A stretch of 64,000 bases of DNA from Pseudohalocynthiibacter aestuariivivens (GTDB taxonomy: Bacteria > Pseudomonadota > Alphaproteobacteria > Rhodobacterales > Rhodobacteraceae): positions 1,922,001 to 1,986,000 of the forward strand of contig NZ_CP049037.1 of NCBI RefSeq assembly GCF_011040495.1, in the 5' to 3' direction. This document shows positions 52,928 to 62,174 of this stretch, in pieces (position 1 is the first letter of the stretch; each line of letters starts with the position of its first letter). The translations under genes were made by a program, and so were the position numbers. The notes under the pieces are model-generated. The model worked only from the letters and a program-made list of their open reading frames with translations, did no database searches and had not been told where the DNA came from.

Positions 52928-54643
52928 ATGCCCTATCGCGCCCCAGTCGACGACTATCAGTTCCTGTTCGAACACGTTGTCGGCCTGTCCAAGGTCACAG
53001 AAACCGACCGCTTTGCCGAGGCGACGCCAGACATGACCGCCGCCATCCTGACAGAAGCAGGCCGCATGTGCGAGGACGTGCTTGCCCCGCTTCAGCGCCC
53101 CGGCGACCTGCATCCGGCACATTTGGAAAACGGCATCGTGCGCACCAGCCCGGGATATGCCGAGGGCTACAAGGCCATCGCCGACGGCGGATGGGTGTCG
53201 ATCAGCGCCAGTCCCGAATATGGCGGCATGGGCCTGCCGATGACCGTGACGACCGCAGTGAACGAAATGATGAGCGCCGCCTGTCTGTCGCTTCAGCTGA
53301 ACCCGCTGATGACCCAAGGCCAGATCGAGGCACTGGACCACCACGCCAGCGACGAGATCAAGGCGCTCTATCTGCCCAAACTGGTCAGCGGCGAATGGTC
53401 CGGCACCATGAACCTGACCGAATCGCAGGCAGGCAGCGATGTCGGTGCCTTGCGCACCAAGGCCGAGGACAACGGCGATGGAACCTATGCCATCACCGGG
53501 CAAAAGATTTTTATCAGTTGGGGCGATAACGATTTTACCGAAAACGTCTGCCACCTTGTGCTGGCCCGTCTTCCCGACGGTGCGCCGGGCACCAAGGGGA
53601 TCAGCCTCTTTCTGGTGCCAAAGATCATCCCCAACGCCGACGGCACACTGGGCGAACATAACAGCCTCAAGGTCGTCTCACTTGAACACAAGGTTGGCCT
53701 GCACGGCAGCCCGACTGCGGTGATGCAATATGACTGCGCAACCGGCTGGCTGGTCGGCGAGCCTCAGGGCGGTATGCGCGCCATGTTCACCATGATGAAC
53801 AACGCCCGCCTCGGTGTCGGCGGTCAGGGCATCGGCGCGGCCGAGGGCGCATATCAGCAGGCGCTGAACTACGCGCTGGAGCGCAAACAGGGCCGCAGCA
53901 TGATCGAGGGCGGCACCGGCACGATCGTCGATCACGCAGACGTGCGGCGGATGCTGCTGACAATGAAGGCGGACATTTTTGCCGCGCGCGCCATTGCGCT
54001 CAGCTGTGCTGTGGCAATCGACATGCAGACTGCCGAACAGGGCAGCGAATGGGCCGCCCGCGCCGCCCTGCTGACCCCGATCGCCAAGGCCTTCGGCACG
54101 ATGACCGGCAGCACGGTCGCTGACATGGGTGTGCAGGTCCATGGCGGCATGGGTTATATCGAGGAAACCGGCGCCGCGCAGTTCGCCCGCGATGTCCGCG
54201 TGACCGAAATCTACGAGGGCACCAACGGCATTCAGGCAATGGACTTGGTCGCGCGCAAGATGATGGATGCTGGCGCGGCGGCCTTTACCCTGCTGGACGA
54301 AATCGACGCCGCTGCCAAATCGGCACAGGACACCCTGCCCGATCTGGCCACCCCCGTGGCGGATGCTGCGCGCGCACTACGCGAAACAGTCGAATGGCTG
54401 GTGACGCAGGACGACATGAACGACCGCTTTGCCGGTGCCGTTCCATTCCTGCGTGGTTTCGCACGGGTTCTGGGCGGATATTTCCACCTGACTGCGGCGC
54501 AGACCGATCCCGACGGCGCACATGCCAAGCTGGCGCATTTCTATATCACCCGCATGTTGCCGGAATATACCGGCGCGCTGGCCCATGCACGCGCCGGGGC
54601 GGCGGGCCTCTACACCCTCAGCGTTGACGACCTGAGCCGATGA
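52928..54643 (+). CDS. Acyl-CoA dehydrogenase, long form with C-terminal extension (FadE/DmdC-like)
   Basis: A 571-residue acyl-CoA dehydrogenase. Order: N-terminal helical domain, middle domain (TMNLTESQAGSDVGALRTKA, GQKIFISWGDNDF), C-terminal domain with catalytic Glu in EIYEGTNGIQAMDL (about residue 428), then a 130-residue helical extension. This layout is shared by FadE-like enzymes and by DmdC (methylmercaptopropionyl-CoA dehydrogenase) of marine bacteria; sequence reading alone cannot separate them. The ATG at 52928 follows AAGGAG. Confidence 0.9.
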   Translation: MPYRAPVDDYQFLFEHVVGLSKVTETDRFAEATPDMTAAILTEAGRMCEDVLAPLQRPGDLHPAHLENGIVRTSPGYAEGYKAIADGGWVSISASPEYGGMGLPMTVTTAVNEMMSAACLSLQLNPLMTQGQIEALDHHASDEIKALYLPKLVSGEWSGTMNLTESQAGSDVGALRTKAEDNGDGTYAITGQKIFISWGDNDFTENVCHLVLARLPDGAPGTKGISLFLVPKIIPNADGTLGEHNSLKVVSLEHKVGLHGSPTAVMQYDCATGWLVGEPQGGMRAMFTMMNNARLGVGGQGIGAAEGAYQQALNYALERKQGRSMIEGGTGTIVDHADVRRMLLTMKADIFAARAIALSCAVAIDMQTAEQGSEWAARAALLTPIAKAFGTMTGSTVADMGVQVHGGMGYIEETGAAQFARDVRVTEIYEGTNGIQAMDLVARKMMDAGAAAFTLLDEIDAAAKSAQDTLPDLATPVADAARALRETVEWLVTQDDMNDRFAGAVPFLRGFARVLGGYFHLTAAQTDPDGAHAKLAHFYITRMLPEYTGALAHARAGAAGLYTLSVDDLSR

Positions 54644-55686
54644 AGGACGCGGCACCCGGCGGACTGCGTTACCCGTGGTCCGAACCACCCGCAGAGGGTG
54701 AGGCAGTGCAGGTCGCCCCCGGCATCCTGTGGATGCGCCTGCCGTTGCCAATGGTGCTGGATCACGTCAACATCTACGCGCTGGACGACGGCGACAGCTG
54801 GACCATCGTCGATACCGGCATGCACTCCCGCCGCTCTGTCGGCATATGGGAGGCCCTGCTTGAAGGCCCATTGCAGGGACGCCCGGTAGGCCGCGTGATC
54901 CTGACGCATCACCACCCCGATCACGTTGGCATGGTCGGCTGGCTGATGGAGCGCTTCGGCGCGGAACTCGTCACCACACGCACGGCATGGCTGATGGCAC
55001 GCATGCTGATCCTCGATGTCGAAGAACGCCCGACACCGCAGGCGCTGAACTTCTGGCGCAGCGCCGGAATGGACGAGGCGGTGTTTGCCGAACGCAAGGA
55101 TGCGCGCCCCTATAATTTCGCCGACACCTGCGTGCCGCTGCCCATTGGCTACACACGGGTCAAGCAAGGCGACACACTGATCGTCGGCGGGCGTGACTGG
55201 GATGTTCATATCGGCAACGGCCATGCCCCCGAACACCTGACCCTGTGGAGCCGCGAGGACAATCTGGTGATTGCAGGCGACCAGATCATTTCGTCCATCA
55301 GCCCCAATCTGGGCGTTTATCCGACCGAACCCGACGCTGATCCGGTCGCGGACTGGCTAGAGGCCTGCGCCCGGTTTGCCGCACTCGCCACGCCTGAGCA
55401 ACTGGTTCTCAGCGGCCACAAACTGCCCTTTACCGGGCTTCCCACCCGCATGCGCCAACTGATCGACAATCACCACGGCGCGCTGACCAGACTAGAGGCA
55501 CACCTGTCCACGCCACGTACTGCGGCAGAATGCTTTGCCTCGCTCTTTAAACGCAAGATTGATCACGGTACCTATGGCTTGGCCCTTGTCGAAGCCGTTG
55601 CACATCTCAATCATCTGTATCAGGCTGGGCGCATTAACCGTACACGCCGTGCGGACGGCGCATGGCTGTGGCAAAGTAAGGGGTAA
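54640..55686 (+). CDS. MBL-fold metallo-hydrolase
   Basis: A 348-residue metallo-beta-lactamase-fold protein. LTHHHPDHVGM (HxHxDH) near residue 88, HIGNGHAPEH near 190, AGDQIIS near 210 and SGHKLPF near 265 complete the two-metal site. A C-terminal winged-helix-like tail (FASLFKRKIDHGTYGLALVEAVAHLNHL) is as in LACTB2-like proteins. It overlaps the dehydrogenase by four bases, suggesting thioester hydrolysis in the same pathway. Confidence 0.9.
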   Translation: MKDAAPGGLRYPWSEPPAEGEAVQVAPGILWMRLPLPMVLDHVNIYALDDGDSWTIVDTGMHSRRSVGIWEALLEGPLQGRPVGRVILTHHHPDHVGMVGWLMERFGAELVTTRTAWLMARMLILDVEERPTPQALNFWRSAGMDEAVFAERKDARPYNFADTCVPLPIGYTRVKQGDTLIVGGRDWDVHIGNGHAPEHLTLWSREDNLVIAGDQIISSISPNLGVYPTEPDADPVADWLEACARFAALATPEQLVLSGHKLPFTGLPTRMRQLIDNHHGALTRLEAHLSTPRTAAECFASLFKRKIDHGTYGLALVEAVAHLNHLYQAGRINRTRRADGAWLWQSKG

Positions 55687-55689
55687 ACA

Positions 55690-56145
55690 TTGGACAATCA
55701 GATCATGACCTCGGCAGAGGTTGAAGAGGCCGCAGCCCTACCGCGCTGCCACGAGGTACACACCGATCCCGACACCCCCAATGCAGCAGCGGGCGCACCC
55801 GCCACGCTCGGCAAAAAGCCCGTCGAACAGAAAAGCCCGGCACAATGGGCCTATGAGCGGCTGATTCTCTATATCCAGAACTTTGAAAAGACTCTGGATA
55901 GCGAACACGAGGTCGCGATGGGCTTTACCGGTGGCGACGCAGGTATTCTGCGGATTGAGGGAATGGGCTATTTCGACCCCGACATCGTGACCTTCTACGG
56001 CAGTGATCCGGCAGGCGGCAAAACCCAGCTTGTGCAGCATGTCGGCCAGCTCAGCGTGCTCTTGCGTGCCGTGCCCAAGCCCGAGCCAGCAGCCGAAGCA
56101 ACCCGCATCGGATTTCGCCTCGCGGCCGATCTGGACAAGGCATGA
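55690..56145 (+). CDS. DUF6173 family protein
   Basis: A 151-residue protein. After a variable first 45 residues comes the conserved block SPAQWAYERLILYIQNFEKTLDSEHEVAMGFTGGDAGILRIEGMGYFDPDIVTFYG, ending ATRIGFRLAADL. The family is common in Rhodobacterales and uncharacterised. A TTG at 55690 with AAGGGG upstream is taken as the start; the ATG at 55705 is the alternative. Three bases after the MBL gene. Confidence 0.82.
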   Translation: MDNQIMTSAEVEEAAALPRCHEVHTDPDTPNAAAGAPATLGKKPVEQKSPAQWAYERLILYIQNFEKTLDSEHEVAMGFTGGDAGILRIEGMGYFDPDIVTFYGSDPAGGKTQLVQHVGQLSVLLRAVPKPEPAAEATRIGFRLAADLDKA

Positions 56146-56237
56146 CCACCGCGCCCGATCCCGGCTTTGGGCGTGACAGGCGCTTGCAAATCCGCTAAGC
56201 ACCAACCGAATTCGAGACGAAAAGGACACGAAATCAC

Positions 56238-56372
56238 ATGGCAGAGCACAAGCACGGCGAAATGAACATCGACGTACAGGAAAAAACCTTTGAGGGGTTC
56301 ATCACCGCATCGGCACGCGTTGCGATGGTTTCCATCGCCGCCCTGATCTTCATGGCGCTGGTCAACAGCTAA
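56238..56372 (+). CDS. aa3-type cytochrome c oxidase subunit IV (small)
   Basis: A 44-residue membrane protein: MAEHKHGEMNIDVQEKTFEG, then one hydrophobic helix (about residues 22-42) ending FMALVNS. This is the bacterial aa3 oxidase subunit IV (COX4_pro_2 type) of alphaproteobacteria, a single-span peripheral subunit. The ribosome site AAAAGGA lies 12 bases upstream. It is not next to other oxidase genes. Confidence 0.9.
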   Translation: MAEHKHGEMNIDVQEKTFEGFITASARVAMVSIAALIFMALVNS

Positions 56373-56434
56373 TCCGCCCCGACAGCGGTTCGCGCGCCAA
56401 AGATATGACGCCGCCGACCTGACAGGAGAGTCTC

Positions 56435-57052
56435 ATGCGTTTCTGGATAGTCGCACTCTGCGCCTTGTTCACCCTTAGCGGTTGTGCTGGCGAACGGGTC
56501 TGGGCCACCGACGAAGAAGTGTCGAAAGCCGCCTACCACTTTGACGGCCCGACGCGCCTGACACTCTACACCATGATCAACAACCGCACCGGAAACGGCG
56601 CGCACACGTCGCTGATGATCAATGGCAACCAACGGGTGATCTGGGATCCGGCCGGATCGTTCAAACATGAAACGATCCCCGAACGTAACGACGTGCTCTA
56701 TGGGATCACGCCGCCCGTTGCGGACGTCTACACCCGTTACCACGCGCGCAAGACATACCACGTAAAAATCCAGACCCTCGACGTCAGCCCCGAAATGGCC
56801 CAGCGCGCGATCGCATTGGCGCAGAACTACGGTGCCGTGCCCGCCGCACAATGCGCCAAGAGTACATCCGAGATCATGGCACAGCTTTTTCCGGGCAAGA
56901 TCACGCCCGGCTGGTATCCAAAGAAGCTGGCAGAACAATTCGCGCGCATTCCCGGCGTGAAAGAGCGGACGCTGCACGAATATGACGACGACGACAATTC
57001 CAAGGTTCTGGCCGAATGGGATCCGAACAAGTGGAAAAACACGGCGTATTGA
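56435..57052 (+). CDS. Putative lipoprotein of unknown function
   Basis: A 205-residue protein with a lipobox: signal residues 1-15 then LSGC, lipidated Cys16. The mature part contains LTLYTMINNRTGNGAHTSLMINGNQRVIWDPAGSF with His near residue 57, and AAQCAKSTSEIM with Cys near residue 138, an order compatible with a papain-like (NlpC/P60-type, permuted) fold. That is speculation; no family is assigned. A strong terminator follows at 57084. Confidence 0.75.
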   Translation: MRFWIVALCALFTLSGCAGERVWATDEEVSKAAYHFDGPTRLTLYTMINNRTGNGAHTSLMINGNQRVIWDPAGSFKHETIPERNDVLYGITPPVADVYTRYHARKTYHVKIQTLDVSPEMAQRAIALAQNYGAVPAAQCAKSTSEIMAQLFPGKITPGWYPKKLAEQFARIPGVKERTLHEYDDDDNSKVLAEWDPNKWKNTAY

Positions 57053-57083
57053 TCCGCCGCTGATCACACCACAGCATAGAAAA

Positions 57084-57113
57084 AGCCCCGGATAACCTCC
57101 GGGGCTTTTTTTG
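57084..57113 (+). terminator. Intrinsic terminator (usable on both strands)
   Basis: AGCCCCGG (57084-57091) pairs perfectly with CCGGGGCT (57099-57106) around a seven-base loop, followed by T-rich sequence and preceded by an A-run. It ends the lipoprotein transcript and can serve tpa from the other side. Confidence 0.92.
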
Positions 57114-57196
57114 ATTTCAGCGCCTGCAATCTCTGCAACCGGCCCTGCTGACCTCCCACCCCGTGCCACGTTTGCATAGGGTGGAAGGGGTCAATG

Positions 57197-58594
57197 TTAG
57201 CCGAACACTTTGGTCAGTGCGTTGCTGGTCGCGCTGATGATCTCGTCAACGTCGTCCTTGGTAACGATCAACGCGGGCGAATAGCACAGCGTATTGTTGA
57301 AGCCGGGGATCGAACGGTTTGTCATGCCGATCACCACGCCTTGCGCCATACAGTCGCCTACGACCGCCGCTGCCATCTTCTCGTCCACCGGTTCTTTGCT
57401 GGCGCGGTCTGTCACCAGTTCCGCCCCCAGAAACAGACCCTTGCCGCGCACATTGCCGATCACTTCATGCTTGTCCGCCAGCGCGTGCAACTGGTCCAGC
57501 ATGTAGTCGCCCATCTTGATCGTGTTGCCCAGCAAATCCTCTTCTTCGATGATCGCCATGTTTTCCAGAGCCGCTGCCGGACCGGCCGTGCAGCCGCCAA
57601 AGGTGGAAATATCGCGGAAGTAGTTCATCGGATCAGTGCTGTCGTCGCGGAACATCTCGAACACCCGCTCGTTGGTCACGCAGCACGCAATCGCGGCATA
57701 GCCAGACGCGACCCCCTTGGCCATCGTCACGAAATCAGGCTCGACTCCGTAATGCTGATATCCGAACCACGTGCCGGTACGACCCACACCGCAAACCACT
57801 TCGTCGATATGCAGCAGGATGTCATACTTGCGGCAGATTTCCTGCACGCGCGGCCAGTAGCCCTCGGGCGGGGTGATCACGCCACCACCCGCCGTTACCG
57901 GCTCTAGGCACAGTGCGCCGATGGTCTCGGGCCCTTCTGCCAGAATGACCTCTTCGATCGCGTTGGCCGCAGCCACGCCGTACTCTTCGCCGCTCAGGTC
58001 CCATTGCGCGCGGTATTCCATGCAATGCGGCACCCGGACGAAACCGGGGGCAAAAGGACCGTACTGCGCGTTGCGCTCGTCCTGCCCGCCCGCCGACATC
58101 GCGGCAAGGGTGGAACCGTGATAGTCCCGGTCACGGTAAAGTATCTTGTACTTCTTGCCGCCGTACCGCTTGTGCGCGATCTGGCGAACCATCTTGAACG
58201 CCTTCTCATTCGCCTCCGAGCCCGAGTTGGTATAATAAACCCGGCTCATCCCCGGCATTTTCGAGATCAGCTTTTCCGAGAATAATGCGCCGGGGATCGA
58301 CCCGGTGGAACCGGCAAAATATGGCAGCTTGATCAGTTGGTCACGCACCGCGTTGGCGATCCGTTCGCGACCGTAACCGACGTTAACGGTCCAAACACCA
58401 CCAGAGACGGCATCAAGATGTTCTTTGCCTTTCTGATCCCAGACGCGCATTCCCTTGCCTTCGACGATGATGCGAGGATCGGCCTTGGGGTCGTCGCCCG
58501 TCCAGGGCGCGTGCTGAATCAGATGGTGCCAGACATGCGCACGGTCGGCGTCGACGACCTTTTCGATGTCATTGTCCAGAAATTTGCCGTCCAT
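57197..58594 (-). CDS. tpa: Taurine--pyruvate aminotransferase Tpa
   Basis: A 465-residue class III PLP aminotransferase. YYTNSGSEANEKAFKM binds the cofactor phosphate, LLHIDEVVCGVGRTG holds the PLP Asp, and the Schiff-base Lys is in FVTMAKGVASG. HAPWTGDDPKADPRI and the overall pattern match Tpa, which converts taurine and pyruvate to sulfoacetaldehyde and alanine. Divergent from tauABC. Xsc and Pta, needed for the next steps, are not in this window. Confidence 0.9.
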   Translation of the reverse strand: MDGKFLDNDIEKVVDADRAHVWHHLIQHAPWTGDDPKADPRIIVEGKGMRVWDQKGKEHLDAVSGGVWTVNVGYGRERIANAVRDQLIKLPYFAGSTGSIPGALFSEKLISKMPGMSRVYYTNSGSEANEKAFKMVRQIAHKRYGGKKYKILYRDRDYHGSTLAAMSAGGQDERNAQYGPFAPGFVRVPHCMEYRAQWDLSGEEYGVAAANAIEEVILAEGPETIGALCLEPVTAGGGVITPPEGYWPRVQEICRKYDILLHIDEVVCGVGRTGTWFGYQHYGVEPDFVTMAKGVASGYAAIACCVTNERVFEMFRDDSTDPMNYFRDISTFGGCTAGPAAALENMAIIEEEDLLGNTIKMGDYMLDQLHALADKHEVIGNVRGKGLFLGAELVTDRASKEPVDEKMAAAVVGDCMAQGVVIGMTNRSIPGFNNTLCYSPALIVTKDDVDEIISATSNALTKVFG

Positions 58595-58809
58595 GTCTTT
58601 CCTCCATCAGATTGCGACCCGGCACACCTTCATGCGGCGCGGGCCATCGGTCTCAATAATCATCGGTTTGAGTGCTATACCATCCCTGACTGCGCCTAAG
58701 CGATAGGGCCAGATAAAAGCAACATTATAGCCAATTCGGCCTCCCGGCTTTTGATGTTCGAAAAATGACACCGTAAGTCTCAGATATTTCGCCACTTTGC
58801 CAGAAATGT

Positions 58810-58829
58810 CTTTTCGGCGTTCCGAAAAG
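58810..58829. promoter_or_regulatory. Palindrome between tpa and tauA, probable operator
   Basis: CTTTTCGG (58810-58817) and CCGAAAAG (58822-58829) form a perfect dyad with a four-base spacer, in the middle of the 404-base divergent region 58595-58998. Related half-sites occur nearby (TTCGAAAAA near 58758, TTTTCCGTTCGG near 58870). It probably coordinates tpa and tauABC. No regulator gene is adjacent, and no gene is seen in the region itself. Confidence 0.55.
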
Positions 58830-58998
58830 GCCAGCGTCGAGCAGCATAAAATCATTGATCGGCACCGCATTTTCCGTTCGGATAGCCTCCGAAGAGACCA
58901 CCAGTACCTAATCTCTGGCGGATTCTTGTGAGGAATCACCGCGCAAGACGGGACCTCACAGCTTGTCCAAGCAACCAACCAACGGGAGACTACTTCAA

Positions 58999-59991
58999 AT
59001 GAAACTAAGAACCAAAATCATGTCCGCCGTCGCTGCCACCGCCGTACTGTCCGGGGCAAATGCGGCCAGCGCGGACATCACCGTGGGCTATTTTCTGGAA
59101 TGGCCCATGCCTTTCCAATACGCCAAGTCCACGGGCATGTATGACGAGGCCCTCGGCACGACCGTCAACTGGCGCGCATTTGGTGCAGGCACGGAAATGT
59201 CGGCGGCAATGGCCTCAGGCGACGTGCAAATCTCGGTCAGTCAGGGTGTGCCGCCCTTCGTCGTCGCGGCCTCCAGCGGTCAGGATCTGCAAATTGTCGA
59301 CGTAGCTGTCAGCTATGCCGAGAACGACAACTGCGTCGTGGCCGAGGCATTGGAAATTGACAAGGACAGCGCCGGAGAACTCGCCGGCAAGAAAGTCGCC
59401 GTACCGCTCGGAACAGCTGCCCATTACGGATATCTTAAACAGATGAGCCACTTTGGCGTCGATATCGCCAGCATGGAAATCGTGAACATGAACCCGCCCG
59501 AAGGTGCCGCCGCCCTCGCACAGGGCGCGGTCGACATGTTCTGCGGCTGGGGCGGTAGCCTGCGCCGCGCGCTTGAGCATGGCAATGTGCTGCTGACCGG
59601 CGCAGAAAAGGAAGAACTGGGCATTCTGGTCTTTGACGTCACCTCGGTGCCCGCGGCCTATGCGGCAGAAAATGCCGAGCAACTGGCCACTTTCCTCGCC
59701 GTAACGGCCAAAGCGAACGACATGTGGAACAGCGGCGAACACACCGACGAGATGCTGCCCGTGATCGCCAAAGACGCTGGCATGGACCCGGACGCCACCA
59801 AAGCGACCATCGACACATTCGTATTCCCGTCACGTGATGAGCAACTTACCGAAAAATGGCTCGGTGGTGGCGCGCAGGAGTTCATGAAAGGCGTGGCAGA
59901 CGTGTTCGTTGAGGCAGGCAGCATCGACGCGGCGCTGGACACCTATGATGACGCGGTCAACGTCGAGCCCCTCAAAGCCGCAGGCATGTAA
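58999..59991 (+). CDS. tauA: Taurine ABC transporter substrate-binding protein TauA
   Basis: A 330-residue periplasmic binding protein with a signal peptide to about residue 25 (cleavage near NAASAD), then ITVGYFLEWPMPFQYAKSTGMYDEALGTTVNWRAFGAGTEMSAAMASGDVQISVSQG, the TauA-type start. The ATG at 58999 has GGGAG upstream; the frame is open 12 codons further back. Opens the tauABC operon, divergent from tpa. Confidence 0.92.
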   Translation: MKLRTKIMSAVAATAVLSGANAASADITVGYFLEWPMPFQYAKSTGMYDEALGTTVNWRAFGAGTEMSAAMASGDVQISVSQGVPPFVVAASSGQDLQIVDVAVSYAENDNCVVAEALEIDKDSAGELAGKKVAVPLGTAAHYGYLKQMSHFGVDIASMEIVNMNPPEGAAALAQGAVDMFCGWGGSLRRALEHGNVLLTGAEKEELGILVFDVTSVPAAYAAENAEQLATFLAVTAKANDMWNSGEHTDEMLPVIAKDAGMDPDATKATIDTFVFPSRDEQLTEKWLGGGAQEFMKGVADVFVEAGSIDAALDTYDDAVNVEPLKAAGM

Positions 59992-60012
59992 ACGCAGCGG
60001 CTTTCTGACTTC

Positions 60013-60042
60013 GGGCCCGGAGCAATCGCTCCGGGTCCGTTT
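60013..60042 (+). terminator. Attenuating stem-loop between tauA and tauB
   Basis: An 11-base-pair hairpin (GGGCCCGGAGC at 60013-60023 with GCTCCGGGTCC at 60028-60038, one G-T pair) with an AATC loop and GTTTT after it. A short T-run makes partial termination plausible, which would give more TauA than TauBC. Confidence 0.7.
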
Positions 60043-60080
60043 TCCCTTGACGAGAATCAAGAAAAATAAGGGGGCGGGGC

Positions 60081-60890
60081 ATGTCCACGTTGAACATCGA
60101 ACACCTGTCGATGCGCTTTGATCTACCGAATGGCAGCCATGTGCAGGCTTTGCAGGACGTATCGCTAGAGCTGAAAACCGGCGAATTGATGAGCGTGCTG
60201 GGGCCATCGGGCTGCGGCAAAACCACATTGCTGAACATCGTCGCGGGTTTTCTGGCACCGACCGAGGGCAAGATCGTGCTGAACGGCAAAACCGTACAGG
60301 GCCCGGACGCCGAACGCGGCATGGTCTTCCAACAGGGCGCGCTCTTTGAATGGATGAGCGTGCGCGACAACGTCAGCTTTGGCCCCCGCATGAAAGGTAT
60401 GCGCCGGGCGGAATACGCGGCCAATGTCGATCACTTGCTAGAGATCGTCGGCCTGCGCGATTTCAAGGAGAAATCAGTCTACGAACTTTCCGGCGGCATG
60501 CAGCAGCGCGTCGCGCTCGCACGGTGCCTTGCCAACGACCCTGACGTGATCCTGATGGACGAACCCTTGGGCGCGCTCGACGCACTGACGCGCGAGAAAA
60601 TGCAGGGGCTTGTGCTGAAACTCTGGAAAGAAACCGGCAAGACCATCATCCTCATCACCCACTCCGTCGAAGAGGCGCTGCTGTTGGGCGAACGGCTGCT
60701 GGTCATGGCCCCGCGTCCCGGTCGCATCCACAAGGAGTACCGCCTGCCCTTTGCCGACATGGGCGTGGGTCAAGACCTGCGAGAGGTGAAAAAACACCCG
60801 GAATTCAACGAGAAAAGAGAAGAAATCCTGTCGATGATCTGGGATATGGAAGAAGAGATCATGGGCCGCGCCGAGGAGGCAAACGCATGA
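60081..60890 (+). CDS. tauB: Taurine ABC transporter ATP-binding protein TauB
   Basis: A 269-residue ABC ATPase: Walker A GPSGCGKTT, signature ELSGGMQQRVALARCL, Walker B VILMDEPLGALD, switch His in LITHSVEEALLLGERLLVMAPRPGRI, a nitrate/sulfonate/taurine-group hallmark. It overlaps tauC by four bases (ATGA). Confidence 0.93.
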   Translation: MSTLNIEHLSMRFDLPNGSHVQALQDVSLELKTGELMSVLGPSGCGKTTLLNIVAGFLAPTEGKIVLNGKTVQGPDAERGMVFQQGALFEWMSVRDNVSFGPRMKGMRRAEYAANVDHLLEIVGLRDFKEKSVYELSGGMQQRVALARCLANDPDVILMDEPLGALDALTREKMQGLVLKLWKETGKTIILITHSVEEALLLGERLLVMAPRPGRIHKEYRLPFADMGVGQDLREVKKHPEFNEKREEILSMIWDMEEEIMGRAEEANA

Positions 60891-62155
60891 TTATCCTGAT
60901 CATCTATATCGCCGTTTTCGCCCTGTCCTTCTTCATCGTCCGCAAGGTCGTCAAGACGATGATGCAAAGCCGCGCTGACTTTACGTCGCTCAAGACCGTA
61001 ACATTCGGGGACGAAAGCGCCGTGCGTCCCGACCGCTGGGCCAGCGTGATTTCAGTGGTGACAATCTTTCTGCTCTGGGGCGCATTCACCGGCTCAAAAT
61101 GGGTCCCGATCCACGCCCCCGGCCCCTTTGTCGGCGACAGTGAATTCACCTACACGGTCGAGGCAGCCGACGGCAGCCGTGACGACGCCACCGTTTATGC
61201 GCGCGTATTCAAAGTGGGAGAAGAAGTCGCCGAACGCGAAGTTGAACCCGGCGATGGCTTTGCCAAGAACGACAGCGTGACCGTCGGTGCGTGGCGCTCC
61301 ACCCTTATCCGGGTTGACCGCAATGACGACATCACCCGCAAGGACGGCGCAAACGTGGTCGCGGTCGATGGCAAGCCCATCGCACCGGGTGGTGAGGTGT
61401 TCGTAGACGCCGGACGCATTGCCATGACGGCCAAAGGATCGCTGAACTTCGCCCCCCCCACCGGCATGCAGATGGAGCCGATCTGGCTGCCCCCACCAGA
61501 GGACGTGGTAGCCCGTATCGGGGAAATCTCGCGCACGGGCTATCAGAACTTTACCTTGTGGGAACACCTCTACTGGTCACTCTTTCGCGTGATCGTGGGC
61601 TTTGCCTTGGGCGCGCTGGTCGGCATCCCTCTGGGCTATGCCATGGGGCTCAGCGACTGGTTCCGCGGCTGGTTCGATCCAATTGTCGAATTCATGCGCC
61701 CGGTGCCACCCTTGGCCCTGATTCCGCTGGTAATCATCTGGGCGGGCATCGGCGAGAGCGGCAAGATCATCCTGCTCTTCCTCGCCGCGCTGTGGATTAT
61801 GACCATCTCGGCGCGCGCGGGCGTATCGGGTGTGGCCATCTCCAAGGTCCACGCCGCCTATTCCCTGGGGGCCAGCAAATGGCAACTGATGCGCTACGTG
61901 ATCGTCCCCAATAGCCTGCCAGAGATATTCACCGGCGCACGTGTCGCGATGGGCGTCTGCTGGGGCACAGTGGTCGCCGCCGAACTGGTCGCGGCGGAAA
62001 AGGGTGCCGGCATGATGATCATGGTCGCCTCGCGGTTCCAGCTAACCGACATCGTGATCATGGGTATCATCCTGATCGGCATCATCGGCTACGGCATCGA
62101 CATCCTGATGCGCAAGGCAGAGGATTGGCTGGTCCCATGGAAGGGTCGGGTCTGA
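60887..62155 (+). CDS. tauC: Taurine ABC transporter permease TauC, with long N-terminal extension
   Basis: A 422-residue permease. The last 250 residues are an ordinary SsuC/TauC domain, with EAA loop in VHAAYSLGASKWQLMRYVIVPNSLPEIFTGAR. In front lie two extra hydrophobic segments (about residues 2-20 and 54-72) and about 100 residues of acidic, charged sequence (FTYTVEAADGSRDDATVYARVFKVGEEV...) that would be periplasmic. Typical TauC proteins have about 275 residues. Downstream of tauB in the same operon. Confidence 0.9.
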   Translation: MIILIIYIAVFALSFFIVRKVVKTMMQSRADFTSLKTVTFGDESAVRPDRWASVISVVTIFLLWGAFTGSKWVPIHAPGPFVGDSEFTYTVEAADGSRDDATVYARVFKVGEEVAEREVEPGDGFAKNDSVTVGAWRSTLIRVDRNDDITRKDGANVVAVDGKPIAPGGEVFVDAGRIAMTAKGSLNFAPPTGMQMEPIWLPPPEDVVARIGEISRTGYQNFTLWEHLYWSLFRVIVGFALGALVGIPLGYAMGLSDWFRGWFDPIVEFMRPVPPLALIPLVIIWAGIGESGKIILLFLAALWIMTISARAGVSGVAISKVHAAYSLGASKWQLMRYVIVPNSLPEIFTGARVAMGVCWGTVVAAELVAAEKGAGMMIMVASRFQLTDIVIMGIILIGIIGYGIDILMRKAEDWLVPWKGRV

Positions 62156-62174
62156 AACTATTGCTGCGTGCGAT

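Noticed and set aside
56142..56198. 18-codon frame overlapping the stop of the DUF6173 gene (ATGA), starting MTTAPDPGFG
   Set aside because: Too short, no family resemblance and no independent ribosome site; chance overlap is likely.
58607..58978. 123-codon minus-strand frame upstream of tpa
   Set aside because: Cys/Arg-rich, no family signal, and it covers the palindromic control region.
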